Source: Owenweeksia sp.
Lineage (GTDB): Bacteria > Bacteroidota > Bacteroidia > Flavobacteriales > Schleiferiaceae
Direction of reading: 5' to 3'
Assembly (NCBI GenBank): GCA_002695025.1
Contig: NZNV01000017.1
Coordinates: 434,001-498,000 of the forward strand
Length of the DNA stretch: 64,000 bases
Each line of letters starts with the position of its first letter. The first letter of the stretch is position 1. The position numbers were made by a program, and so were the translations under genes. Below are positions 34,959 to 42,910 of this stretch, piece after piece. A model generated the notes under the pieces. That model did no database searches. It worked only from the letters and a program-made list of their open reading frames with translations, and was not told the origin of the DNA.

Positions 34959-35751
34959 CTTTATCCACATCGGACCGGGACGTACCGGCACTACCTACAT
35001 CTTTAAAATGCTGGGGCAGCACCCCGGCATCAATCTTCCCAATGAAAAGGAGATCAACTTCTTTAACCGCAATTACAGCAAAGGGCTGGACTGGTATTTT
35101 AAGAAGTTCCCGGAAGGAGGCTTAACGGGTGAGTTTACCAACCTGTATTTCTACCATCCTGAGTATGTAGAGCTGATCAGAGATGAGCTGAAGGATATCA
35201 AGGTCATCACGGTAATGCGGAATCCCTTTGACCGGATGATGTCCAACTTCATGTACCAGAAGAGGAGTGGTTCCATTCCTCCCAACATGAGTTTTAATGA
35301 AGCCCTGGAAAAATACCCTGACCTTGGCGATCAGGATAAATTCGGGATCTACCTGAAGCAGTATCAAAAATGGTTCGGGGATCGCCTGTTTGCGGGCGTT
35401 TACGATGACCTTTCGCAAAACCCGGATGATTTTTATAAGCGCTTGTTCAATTTCCTGGGGCTGGATACTGTGCAATTGGAAGGTGTGGATGATAAGGTAA
35501 ACCAAAGTGTGGCCCTTAAATCATCGGTGCTGGCGGCTCCCATACGCCTTGGAGCTAATGCCATGCGGAAACTGGGAATGGTAGGTATGCTGGACAACAT
35601 TAAGAACAGTTCTTTCACCAGGTCCATACTCTATAAAAAAGCGCAAAAGGATGCGGTGGAATATCCTGAATGGCTGCGTATGAACATCAATGCGGATATT
35701 GACCGGCTGTCGGAAGTGCTGGAACGTGATTTGAGCCATTGGAAGAAATGA
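34945..35751 (+). CDS. Heparan-type sulfotransferase (NDST/3-OST-like)
   Basis: A 268-residue sulfotransferase. The PAPS loop is IGPGRTGTTYIFKMLGQHP (residues 9-27) and is followed by EKEINFFNRNYSKGLDWYFKKFP in the place where animal NDST has an E-x-I-x-FFN..NY.KG.DWY..FFP block and 3-OSTs a similar one. The 3'-phosphate motif is VMRNPFDRMMSNFMYQ. The middle part YQKWFGDRLFAGVYDDLSQNP and FLGLD are also of the Sulfotransfer_1 type. The TTG start at 34945 overlaps the deacetylase-like gene by 14 bases. It should N- or O-sulfate a sugar in the glycan. It is distinct from the sulfotransferase at 15213. Confidence 0.8.
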   Translation: MKSPDFIHIGPGRTGTTYIFKMLGQHPGINLPNEKEINFFNRNYSKGLDWYFKKFPEGGLTGEFTNLYFYHPEYVELIRDELKDIKVITVMRNPFDRMMSNFMYQKRSGSIPPNMSFNEALEKYPDLGDQDKFGIYLKQYQKWFGDRLFAGVYDDLSQNPDDFYKRLFNFLGLDTVQLEGVDDKVNQSVALKSSVLAAPIRLGANAMRKLGMVGMLDNIKNSSFTRSILYKKAQKDAVEYPEWLRMNINADIDRLSEVLERDLSHWKK

Positions 35752-36761
35752 TGACAGAAGGACACGTGGCCAAGGATAAAGTTTCCATTGTTTTGGCTGT
35801 CTACAATGAGGAGGCTATCGTGCGTGATGCGGTCAATTCGCTACTGAAGCAGGAAGCCTGGGACTTTGAGGTGGAAATATTGGTGGTGGATGGTAATTCT
35901 ACCGACCGTACCTCGAAGATCCTGAAGGAAATGGCCGAACAGAATGCAGGACGCATTAAATACGTATTCAATGAAAAGCGCATTGCACCGGCAGCCTTTA
36001 ACCTGGGTATCAAAGAAGCCAGTGGAAATTACATTGCTATTTTTGGTTCGCATGCAAAGTATGCTGACAATTACCTGAGTGTGTGCCTGGAGGAAATCCA
36101 TAAAACAGGCGCTGTGGGTTGTAGTGGTACGGTAATACCCAGGATGGAGGAAGATAACCAGGAGTCCGAACTTTGCCTTAGCATTCTTACTTCACGTATA
36201 GGAGTTTCCGGAGGGTCTTTCAGGACCCGCTCATCCGGCTTTGCCGAAAGTATTCCTTACGGAGTATTCAAAAAAGAGGTTTTTGATAAAGTAGGGTGGT
36301 ATGACGAACGACTGGTGCGGAACCAGGATAACGATATGAATGCCCGCATCAATAAAGCAGGGTATAAACTGTATATCACGGATCGTACACATGCCTATTA
36401 TTACCCAAAAAGCAACCTTAAAGCGCTGAAGAAGTATGCTTTTAATACGGGTTTATGGAACGCTAAATCCTTAAAATTCGGCTCTTACACCTTGCGCTTA
36501 TTACACTTTGTTCCTTTTTTCTTTTTGCTGTTTAACATTCTGCTGATAGCCACTTTGGTGCTATCCGTAATTTATGATACTTATTACTTGGTTCTCCCAC
36601 TACTTTTGGTGTACCTGTTATATTGGGTGTTGATAGTATTTGAGACCAGTAAGCTCCGTTTCGAATTTAAGGAGAACCGCCTGGCTTTTCCGGTTGCGGT
36701 TTATTCCTTTCACCTGAACTATGGCTTCGGGACATTAAAAGGCTTTCTTTCCAACCGCTGA
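35748..36761 (+). CDS. Family 2 glycosyltransferase with C-terminal membrane segments (ExoA-like)
   Basis: About 337 residues. The GT-A domain begins VSIVLAVYNEEAIV with VVDGNSTDRTS; the acceptor-site block is VGWYDERLVRNQDNDMNARI, typical of the succinoglycan ExoA group. Two to three hydrophobic helices near residues 250-310 would anchor it at the membrane. I take the ATG at 35748, which overlaps the sulfotransferase stop (ATGA); the longer frame begins with a TTG nine bases earlier. Sugar unknown. Confidence 0.85.
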   Translation: MMTEGHVAKDKVSIVLAVYNEEAIVRDAVNSLLKQEAWDFEVEILVVDGNSTDRTSKILKEMAEQNAGRIKYVFNEKRIAPAAFNLGIKEASGNYIAIFGSHAKYADNYLSVCLEEIHKTGAVGCSGTVIPRMEEDNQESELCLSILTSRIGVSGGSFRTRSSGFAESIPYGVFKKEVFDKVGWYDERLVRNQDNDMNARINKAGYKLYITDRTHAYYYPKSNLKALKKYAFNTGLWNAKSLKFGSYTLRLLHFVPFFFLLFNILLIATLVLSVIYDTYYLVLPLLLVYLLYWVLIVFETSKLRFEFKENRLAFPVAVYSFHLNYGFGTLKGFLSNR

Positions 36762-36772
36762 AAATATTCTAT

Positions 36773-38005
36773 ATGAGCAACCCAAAAAAAATTCCCTTCT
36801 CACCCCCTTACATTGATGAGGAGGTAGAACGCCAGGTACTGGAATCCTTACGTTCAGGCTGGATCACTACCGGTCCAAAGGTAAGGGCCCTGGAAGGTGA
36901 AATAGCCTCTCTGGCCGGACTTGAACATGCATTGTGTGTGAATTCGGCCACTTCAGGGATGATGCTGGCCTTACACTGGTATGGGGTAGGGCCGGGAGAT
37001 GAGGTGATCATCCCGGTATATACCTATGTGGCTACGGCATTGGTCGTGCAACACTTGGGTGCCACTCCCGTTATGGTGGATATTCGTGACGATTTTAATA
37101 TTAACCCGCAAAAGATCCGTGAAGCCATTACTCCTAAAACCAAGGCTATTGTGCCGGTGGATTTTGGCGGTTGGCCTTGCGACTACGATGCCATCCGTGA
37201 GATTGTGGAGGAGGAGAAAGGTAAATTTCAGCCCGCCAACGATACCCAGGAAAAGCTGGGTAGAATATTACTAATGGCCGATGCTGCACATTCCATCGGA
37301 GCTGCCTATAAAGGCAAACCCAGCGGTAGCCAGGCTGATCTTACCGTGTTTTCATTACATGCCGTTAAGAATGTAACCAGTGCCGAAGGAGGAGCTATTT
37401 GCATGAATATGCCTGAACCCTTTGATAATGCAGAGATCTATGCCACCATGCGCCTATGGTCTTTGAACGGGCAAACCAAGGATGCCTTTACCAAATCACA
37501 GGGAGGTAGCTGGCGATACGATATTGTATACCCCGGTTTTAAGATCAATATGCCGGATGTGTGTGCGGCCATTGCGTTGGCACAAATTGGTAAATACAAA
37601 GATGAGCTATGGCCGGAGCGCAGGAAGATATTTGACCTGTATACCAGTCTCTTTGAAAATGAGGAATGGGCAGACCTCCCTCCTGGTAAGGAGGGCAATA
37701 CGGAGTCTTCCTATCACCTCTTTGCTTTGCGGATAAAGCCCCGCAATAGTGAATTAAGGGATAGGGTTATCCATCTGGCAGCCGAAGACGGCATTGCTCT
37801 GAACGTTCATTTTATACCCTTGGCCGAACTCAGTATTTTTAAGGAAAAAGGATTTAAGCTATCGGACTTTCCCATGGCTAAAGACCAGTTTGAGGGAGTA
37901 ATTACCCTACCCATATATCCTCAATTGGAAGAGGAAGATTGCCGGAGAATATTTACTACGATCAAACAAGTAGTTACCGAATACCAGGATGTGGCGATTA
38001 ATTGA
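36773..38005 (+). CDS. DegT/DnrJ/EryC1 sugar aminotransferase
   Basis: A 410-residue PLP enzyme, opening with IPFSPPYIDEEVERQVLESLRSGWITTGPKV, the style of 4-amino-sugar aminotransferases (ArnB, WcfR). PLP phosphate-binding turn VNSATSGM, Asp in ADAAHSIGA, PLP lysine in FSLHAVKNVTSAEGG. There is an insertion around residues 140-165 (VEEEKGKFQPANDTQEKL) longer than in PglE. It overlaps the following initiating transferase by 17 bases; in Bacteroides fragilis PSA a comparable pair (WcfR with WcfS) makes and transfers a 4-amino-4,6-dideoxy sugar. This is inference by position. It could also be the missing WbpE. Confidence 0.82.
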   Translation: MSNPKKIPFSPPYIDEEVERQVLESLRSGWITTGPKVRALEGEIASLAGLEHALCVNSATSGMMLALHWYGVGPGDEVIIPVYTYVATALVVQHLGATPVMVDIRDDFNINPQKIREAITPKTKAIVPVDFGGWPCDYDAIREIVEEEKGKFQPANDTQEKLGRILLMADAAHSIGAAYKGKPSGSQADLTVFSLHAVKNVTSAEGGAICMNMPEPFDNAEIYATMRLWSLNGQTKDAFTKSQGGSWRYDIVYPGFKINMPDVCAAIALAQIGKYKDELWPERRKIFDLYTSLFENEEWADLPPGKEGNTESSYHLFALRIKPRNSELRDRVIHLAAEDGIALNVHFIPLAELSIFKEKGFKLSDFPMAKDQFEGVITLPIYPQLEEEDCRRIFTTIKQVVTEYQDVAIN

Positions 38006-38588
38006 TCTGGTGGCCGCAACAGTGGGCGTGATCGTACTTTCCCCACTGTACGTGGTGGGGTTTTTAATGGTAGTGCTTGATGATGGATTCCCCGTCTTCT
38101 TTCAGCAGGAACGCCTTGGAAAGGGAGGGAATGTATTTAGGCTATTGAAGTTCAGGACTATGTATCGCGATGCACATAAAAGAGGGCTCATTACTGTTGG
38201 GGGAAGGGATCCCCGGGTAACCTGCTCAGGCTATTTTCTCCGTAAATCCAAAATGGATGAATTACCCCAGCTTTTTAACGTCATCAAAGGTGATATGAGC
38301 CTGGTGGGTCCCCGCCCGGAAGTTCAGAAGTATGTAGACCTGTACCCGGAGGATTTCAACTATCTCCTTAAAGTTCGCCCGGGTATGACCAGTCCTGCTT
38401 CTATTGCTTTTAGTAATGAAAACGAAATACTTTCTGCCCAGGATAAGCCGGAGCAATACTACCGTGAAGTGGTACTTCCAGAAAAAATAGCCCTGGACAA
38501 GAGCTGTGTGAGCAACCGTAGCCTGGGTCACTATTTTTCAGTGATCTTTCAGACACTTGGGAAGGTAGCATCCGGAAATAAGCATTAA
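37989..38588 (+). CDS. Undecaprenyl-phosphate sugar phosphotransferase (PglC/WcfS-like)
   Basis: A 199-residue monotopic phosphoglycosyl transferase. An N-terminal hydrophobic re-entrant helix (VAATVGVIVLSPLYVVGFLMVVL) is followed by FRLLKFRTM, RKSKMDELPQLFNVIKGDMSLVGPRPEV and VRPGMTSPASI, the core motifs of the Bac_transf family with the catalytic Asp-Glu in SKMDE. It starts repeat-unit assembly by moving a sugar-1-phosphate to undecaprenyl phosphate. It overlaps the aminotransferase by 17 bases and is followed without a gap by a second member of the same family. Confidence 0.87.
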   Translation: MWRLIDLVAATVGVIVLSPLYVVGFLMVVLDDGFPVFFQQERLGKGGNVFRLLKFRTMYRDAHKRGLITVGGRDPRVTCSGYFLRKSKMDELPQLFNVIKGDMSLVGPRPEVQKYVDLYPEDFNYLLKVRPGMTSPASIAFSNENEILSAQDKPEQYYREVVLPEKIALDKSCVSNRSLGHYFSVIFQTLGKVASGNKH

Positions 38589-39146
38589 ATGCAGAGGCTG
38601 ATGGCCATACTGCTGATTATACTTGTGATGCCTGTATGGTTGGTACTCATAATAATACAATTGCTGGTATTTGGAAATATCTGGTTTAAGCAGGTCCGGG
38701 CAGGTAAAAATGGCCGCCTCTTTACCATATTGAAATTCCAAAGTCTTAAAGCCAGGAAAGATGAGCAACAATTGGAAAAAGACCGGCTGAACGGCTGGGG
38801 GCGCTTTTTGAGAGCTTCGTCCCTGGATGAAACTCCCCAGTTGATCAATATTATAAAGGGCGAAATGGCCTTTGTAGGTCCACGTCCACTATTACCGGAA
38901 TATTGGGAACTTTATACCCCTTGGCAAAAAAGAAGACACGAGGTAAAACCGGGTATAACCGGCTGGGCTCAGGTAAACGGCCGTAATGCCCTCAGCTGGC
39001 AGGATCAGTTCAAACAGGATGTTTGGTACGTAGATCATCGTAATCTCTGGCTGGACGCGCGCATTTTATTTTTAACCCTGAAAAAGGTCATTAGCCGGCC
39101 ATCCCGTGAAAATTATTTAAGAGAAGCCTTTAATGGTAAAAACTAA
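38589..39146 (+). CDS. pglC: Second undecaprenyl-phosphate sugar phosphotransferase (PglC-like)
   Basis: A 185-residue member of the same family as the gene before it, with its own N-terminal hydrophobic helix, ILKFQSLK in the place of KFRTM, ASSLDETPQLINIIKGEMAFVGPRPLL (catalytic Asp-Glu kept) and VKPGITGWAQVNGRNALSWQDQF, which is closer to PglC of Campylobacter. PglD- and PglE-like genes follow in the PglC-D-E order, so the substrate is likely UDP-diNAcBac. Starting just one base after the stop of the first transferase, the two must be made together. Why one locus needs two is unclear. Confidence 0.85.
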   Translation: MQRLMAILLIILVMPVWLVLIIIQLLVFGNIWFKQVRAGKNGRLFTILKFQSLKARKDEQQLEKDRLNGWGRFLRASSLDETPQLINIIKGEMAFVGPRPLLPEYWELYTPWQKRRHEVKPGITGWAQVNGRNALSWQDQFKQDVWYVDHRNLWLDARILFLTLKKVISRPSRENYLREAFNGKN

Positions 39147-39792
39147 CCTGATCATAGTAGGAGCCGGAGGATTTGGCAGGGAGGTGGCAGCCATGCTGAA
39201 ACACCCTGTCTTTCAGGATGAATATGCCATAGAGGGCTTTGTGGACGATGGAAAGGATGGTGGAGAAAAGATCAATGATCTGCTGGTTTTGGGTGATGTG
39301 GATTGGCTGTTGACTAGAAAAAAGACTGCGGCTGTGGTCTTGGCCATTGGTGATCCGTCCGTAAAAAAGAGTATTTATACGAAGCTTACGGTTAATCCCG
39401 TATTGCATTTCCCCAATATTGTCCATCCCGGAGCCAGTTTGCATGACAGGGATAATATCCGTTTTGGAAAGGGTAATATAATAGGGGAGGGTAACATCTT
39501 TACCACCAATATTGCAGCCGGTGATTTTAACCTGGTAAACCTCAGTTGTACGGTAGGCCATGATGTACAAATGGGCAGTTTTTGTTCTATTATGCCGGGG
39601 GTAAATATCAGTGGAGGTACCATACTTAAAGATGAAGTGTACATTGGAACCGGTGCCAGGCTGATCAATGCCATTACTTTGCATTCAAAATGTGTGATTG
39701 GTGCCGGAGCCCTGGTGCGGACGGATGTGCCCACAGGAAAAACATTTGTTGGAGTGCCTGCCAGGCAGGTTGAAAATGAGGATAAAGCATGA
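39133..39792 (+). CDS. pglD: Sugar N-acetyltransferase (PglD/NeuD-like)
   Basis: A 219-residue two-part acetyltransferase: an N-terminal Rossmann-like part (LIIVGAGGFGREVAAML, FVDDGKDGG) and a C-terminal left-handed beta-helix (VNLSCTVGHDVQMGSFCSIMPGVNISGG) ending GVPARQVEN. The catalytic His is expected in VGHDV (about residue 137). PglD acetylates the 4-amino group of the UDP sugar made by PglE, the next gene but one in the pathway; NeuD-type O-acetylation is the alternative. Overlaps pglC by 14 bases. Confidence 0.82.
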   Translation: MVKTNLIIVGAGGFGREVAAMLKHPVFQDEYAIEGFVDDGKDGGEKINDLLVLGDVDWLLTRKKTAAVVLAIGDPSVKKSIYTKLTVNPVLHFPNIVHPGASLHDRDNIRFGKGNIIGEGNIFTTNIAAGDFNLVNLSCTVGHDVQMGSFCSIMPGVNISGGTILKDEVYIGTGARLINAITLHSKCVIGAGALVRTDVPTGKTFVGVPARQVENEDKA

Positions 39793-39844
39793 TACATAAG
39801 CTTCACAAAGGGTATAGCGTTTTAAATATGGTTAGCATTAACGG

Positions 39845-41017
39845 ATGAAACAGGAGCGGATATACCTTTCACCACCGCACCTTTCGGGCGATGAGAATGC
39901 CTATTTGGAAGAAACGCTTGCTTCCAACTGGGTGTCCCCGGTGGGGCCTCATCTTGATGCCTGGGAGCGTGAGCTGGCGGAACGTATGGGGAGTAAAGAT
40001 TGTTGTTTGCTCAATTCCGCCACAGCGGCCATTCATTTGTCATTGATACTGCTGGGTGTGGGGCCGGGTGATGTGGTCTTTATACAAACCCATACCTATG
40101 CCGGAAGTGTGTATCCCATTATTTACCAGGGTGCAACTCCGGTGTTTATTGACTCGGAACCAGATACCTGGAATATGGACCCCCGGGCCCTTGAGGAGGC
40201 CATTCAATCGCTATTGGAAAAAGAGGAAGGTAGTGCTTTTAAGAAACAACAACTCAAGGCGATAATACCGGTTCACCTGTATGGTATGCCTGCAAAACTG
40301 GATGAGATCCTGGCTATAGGCAAAAAGTACGGTATACCCGTTGTAGAAGATGCAGCAGAGAGTCTGGGTAGCACTTATCAGGGAAAATACACGGGTACCT
40401 TTGGCAAAACCGGGGTTTATTCCTTTAATGGTAATAAGATCATAACTACCGGAGGTGGAGGTGCCTTGGTATCAGAAAACGGGGAGTTGATCAACAGAGC
40501 CCGCTTTTTGAGTACACAAGCCAGAGATATTGCCCCGCATTACCAACATTCCGAGATCGGTTATAATTATCGTTTGAGCAATGTGCTGGCCGGCTTGGGC
40601 CGTGCTCAGATGAAGGTGCTTGACGATCGCATTAAAGCCAGGCGAGCTAATTTTGAGCGCTACCGCCATTATTTTGAAGCCAGGAATAAAGAAGGCTTCC
40701 ATATTGAATTCCAGTCAGAACCTGAAAATTGCCATTCCAATCGATGGTTGAGCTGTATTTTGGTGGATCCTGAAAAGAATGAAGGCATTGATCGCGAAAA
40801 AATTCGCCAGGTGCTTGAAAAGGAAAATATTGAAAGCAGACCTTTGTGGAAGCCAATGCACCTGCAACCGGTGTTCAGGGAATATCCTTTTGCAGGCGGT
40901 AATGTTGCAGAGTCTCTTTTTAATACAGGGCTTTGCCTGCCGAGTGGCAGTAAGCTAACGGAATCTGACTTTCAGAGAATAGTAAAAGCTTTAGATACTT
41001 GTTTCAGTAACCCATAG
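39845..41017 (+). CDS. pglE: UDP-4-keto-6-deoxy-GlcNAc aminotransferase (PglE-like)
   Basis: A 390-residue PLP aminotransferase. The opening RIYLSPPHLSGDENAYLEETLASNWVSPVG is the usual start of PglE-type enzymes. PLP-phosphate turn LLNSATAAI, Asp in VVEDAAESLGS, PLP lysine in FNGNKIITTGGGG. It aminates C4 of the 4-keto sugar made by the PglF-type dehydratase encoded at 42911. Following pglC and pglD it completes a bacillosamine cassette. The 52-base gap before it shows no signal. Confidence 0.85.
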   Translation: MKQERIYLSPPHLSGDENAYLEETLASNWVSPVGPHLDAWERELAERMGSKDCCLLNSATAAIHLSLILLGVGPGDVVFIQTHTYAGSVYPIIYQGATPVFIDSEPDTWNMDPRALEEAIQSLLEKEEGSAFKKQQLKAIIPVHLYGMPAKLDEILAIGKKYGIPVVEDAAESLGSTYQGKYTGTFGKTGVYSFNGNKIITTGGGGALVSENGELINRARFLSTQARDIAPHYQHSEIGYNYRLSNVLAGLGRAQMKVLDDRIKARRANFERYRHYFEARNKEGFHIEFQSEPENCHSNRWLSCILVDPEKNEGIDREKIRQVLEKENIESRPLWKPMHLQPVFREYPFAGGNVAESLFNTGLCLPSGSKLTESDFQRIVKALDTCFSNP

Positions 41018-41031
41018 AACGTAAAGAAATT

Positions 41032-42009
41032 ATGAAAAAGTTTGCTCTTATCGGAGCAGCGGGCTACATAGCCCCTCGCCATCTTAAAGCCATAAAGGAA
41101 ACCGGGAATAACCTGGTTGCCGCTTTAGATCCGTTTGATAGTGTGGGAATTATGGATAGTTATTTTCCCAATGCCGATTTCTTTGTTGAATTTGAACGCT
41201 TTGATCGTCATATAGAAAGGCTGAAGCGTGACAATCAACCCATCGACTATGTTTCAGTATGTTCTCCCAATTATCTCCATGATAGTCATATACGTTTTGG
41301 GCTCCGTAACTCATCGGATGTAATTTGCGAAAAGCCTATCGTACTGAATCCCTGGAATATTGAAGCGCTTGAAGAGATCGAAAAGGAAACCGGAAAGAAT
41401 ATATATTCCATACTTCAGCTTCGCTTACACCCGTCTATAGCTGCTTTAAGGGAAAAGGTACAAAATGGTCCTGCAGATAAGATCTACGATGTAGACCTTA
41501 CCTACCTCACTTCGCGCGGGCATTGGTATTATACATCCTGGAAAGGAGATATTCATAAGTCAGGCGGCATTGCAACCAATATAGGAGTGCATTTTTATGA
41601 CATGCTTACCTGGGTTTTTGGCGATGTAAAGAGCAATACGGTACATGTGCATACCCATGATCGTGCCTCCGGGTACCTGGAGTTAGAACGTGCCAGGGTG
41701 AGGTGGTTCCTTAGTATTAACGAAGAAACTATCCCCGAAGAGGTTCGGAAAACCGGGAAAACCACTTATCGTTCTATCCTTATTGAAGGTGAGGAGCTGG
41801 AGTTTAGTGATGGTTTTACGGATCTTCACACCAGGAGCTATGAAGACATCCTGGCCGGAAAAGGCTTCAGGATTTCCGAAACGCTGTCTTCCATACGTAT
41901 TGTACACGAAATTCGTCATCAGGAACCGGCCGGGCTTAAAGGAGAATACCACCCATTGGCCAATCTAAAACTGAGTAAGCACCCCTTTAATAAGAACCAT
42001 GGAAAATAA
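41032..42009 (+). CDS. wbpB: UDP-GlcNAcA 3-dehydrogenase (WbpB/WlbA-like, Gfo/Idh/MocA family)
   Basis: A 325-residue oxidoreductase. It opens [25 protein letters not shown]; the motifs [29 protein letters not shown] and later [16 protein letters not shown] follow WbpB of P. aeruginosa and WlbA of Bordetella closely. The enzyme oxidises C3 of UDP-GlcNAcA, the first step towards diacetamido-uronic acids. The partner acetyltransferase WbpD-like gene overlaps its 3' end by 11 bases. An aminotransferase of WbpE type is not obvious in the window; those at 16049 and 36773 are candidates. Confidence 0.9.
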   Translation: MKKFALIGAAGYIAPRHLKAIKETGNNLVAALDPFDSVGIMDSYFPNADFFVEFERFDRHIERLKRDNQPIDYVSVCSPNYLHDSHIRFGLRNSSDVICEKPIVLNPWNIEALEEIEKETGKNIYSILQLRLHPSIAALREKVQNGPADKIYDVDLTYLTSRGHWYYTSWKGDIHKSGGIATNIGVHFYDMLTWVFGDVKSNTVHVHTHDRASGYLELERARVRWFLSINEETIPEEVRKTGKTTYRSILIEGEELEFSDGFTDLHTRSYEDILAGKGFRISETLSSIRIVHEIRHQEPAGLKGEYHPLANLKLSKHPFNKNHGK

Positions 42010-42574
42010 ATACTTTAAACACGAAACCGCGGTGGTAGACGAACCCTGCACCATCGGTGAAGGAACCAAGATCTGGCATTTTTCGCATATCATGCCCGAT
42101 TGTGAGATAGGGGAGAATTGCAATATTGGACAAAACGTGGTCATATCTCCTAAGGTGGTGCTGGGGCAAAATGTGAAGATTCAGAATAATGTATCCGTAT
42201 ACAGCGGGGTTATTTGTGAAGATGACGTTTTCCTGGGGCCCTCCTGTGTGTTTACCAATGTAACCAACCCTCGTAGCGGAGTAAACCGCAGAGGACAATA
42301 TGAAAAGACCACAGTAAAAAAAGGAGCATCTATCGGGGCCAATGCCACTATAGTTTGCGGTCATGATATTGGACGCTATGCATTTATTGGTGCAGGCGCG
42401 GTAGTAACCAAAACCATTCCTGATTATGCTCTTGTAGTGGGTAACCCGGCCCGCCAAATAGGGTGGATGAGCGAATACGGGCACCGTCTTAACTTCAATG
42501 AAAATGGTGAAGCCCAATGTCCGGAGAGCGGTCAAAGCTATAAACTGGAGAATGGGGAGGTTACCAGGATTTAA
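41999..42574 (+). CDS. wbpD: UDP-sugar 3-N-acetyltransferase (WbpD/WlbB-like)
   Basis: A 191-residue left-handed beta-helix acetyltransferase: [33 protein letters not shown] and later [51 protein letters not shown], which is the WbpD/WlbB pattern; the last part carries a small Cys-containing tail. It adds acetyl to the 3-amino group of UDP-GlcNAc3NA. It overlaps wbpB by 11 bases and is the last gene of the long operon; the terminator lies about 40 bases on. Activities of this kind produce UDP-GlcNAc3NAcA for the WbpI-type epimerase at 33097. Confidence 0.9.
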   Translation: MENKYFKHETAVVDEPCTIGEGTKIWHFSHIMPDCEIGENCNIGQNVVISPKVVLGQNVKIQNNVSVYSGVICEDDVFLGPSCVFTNVTNPRSGVNRRGQYEKTTVKKGASIGANATIVCGHDIGRYAFIGAGAVVTKTIPDYALVVGNPARQIGWMSEYGHRLNFNENGEAQCPESGQSYKLENGEVTRI

Positions 42575-42612
42575 AAACTGAAGCTCCGGAAAGGAGGTTT
42601 GAATAGTTTTGC

Positions 42613-42641
42613 AAAAAGATGCCGTGCTGGCATCTTTTTTT
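42613..42641 (+). terminator. Rho-independent terminator of the main glycan operon
   Basis: AAAAAGATGCC (42613-42623), loop GTGCT and GGCATCTTTTT (42629-42639) with more T to 42641. It is the only strong terminator on this strand after the one at 3599, which delimits about 38 kb of genes. Confidence 0.88.
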
Positions 42642-42910
42642 GTTTACGGGCTTTGAACTACCAGGGGCTTTTAATGTTTATTGCCTCAATTGTAAGATTT
42701 GGGTTAACAGCCCTCAATCATGCAATAAACCTCATCTAATTTGACTTGAAATACAATTTATGTTCATATTTGTTAATGAGCAACTTAACAATTCACTTGC
42801 TTTTTTTTGCAATACACCAGGCTTTAAGGTCAGTTCACTTAATTTTAAAGCCATTTTAGCTCAAGTGTGGTTTAAAGCAGTAATTTTGATCTCGATATAA
42901 CGCTGACACT
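42642..42910 (+). promoter_or_regulatory. AT-rich intergenic region with candidate promoter for the pglF operon
   Basis: The gap between wbpD and pglF (42575-42910) is the only one over 300 bases in the window. After the terminator it is AT-rich and holds no reading frame that I trust. The best promoter candidate is TTTG at 42740-42743, 21 bases, CATATTTG at 42765-42772 (one mismatch to TAnnTTTG), which would give a leader of about 130 bases. No further motif is convincing. Confidence 0.3.

Noticed and set aside
39130-39684. 184-residue minus-strand frame opposite pglD
   Set aside because: The plus-strand frame is a clean PglD-like acetyltransferase; the antisense frame has no motif.
41987-42535. 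182-residue minus-strand frame opposite wbpD
   Set aside because: Shadow of the hexapeptide repeats of the plus-strand acetyltransferase.
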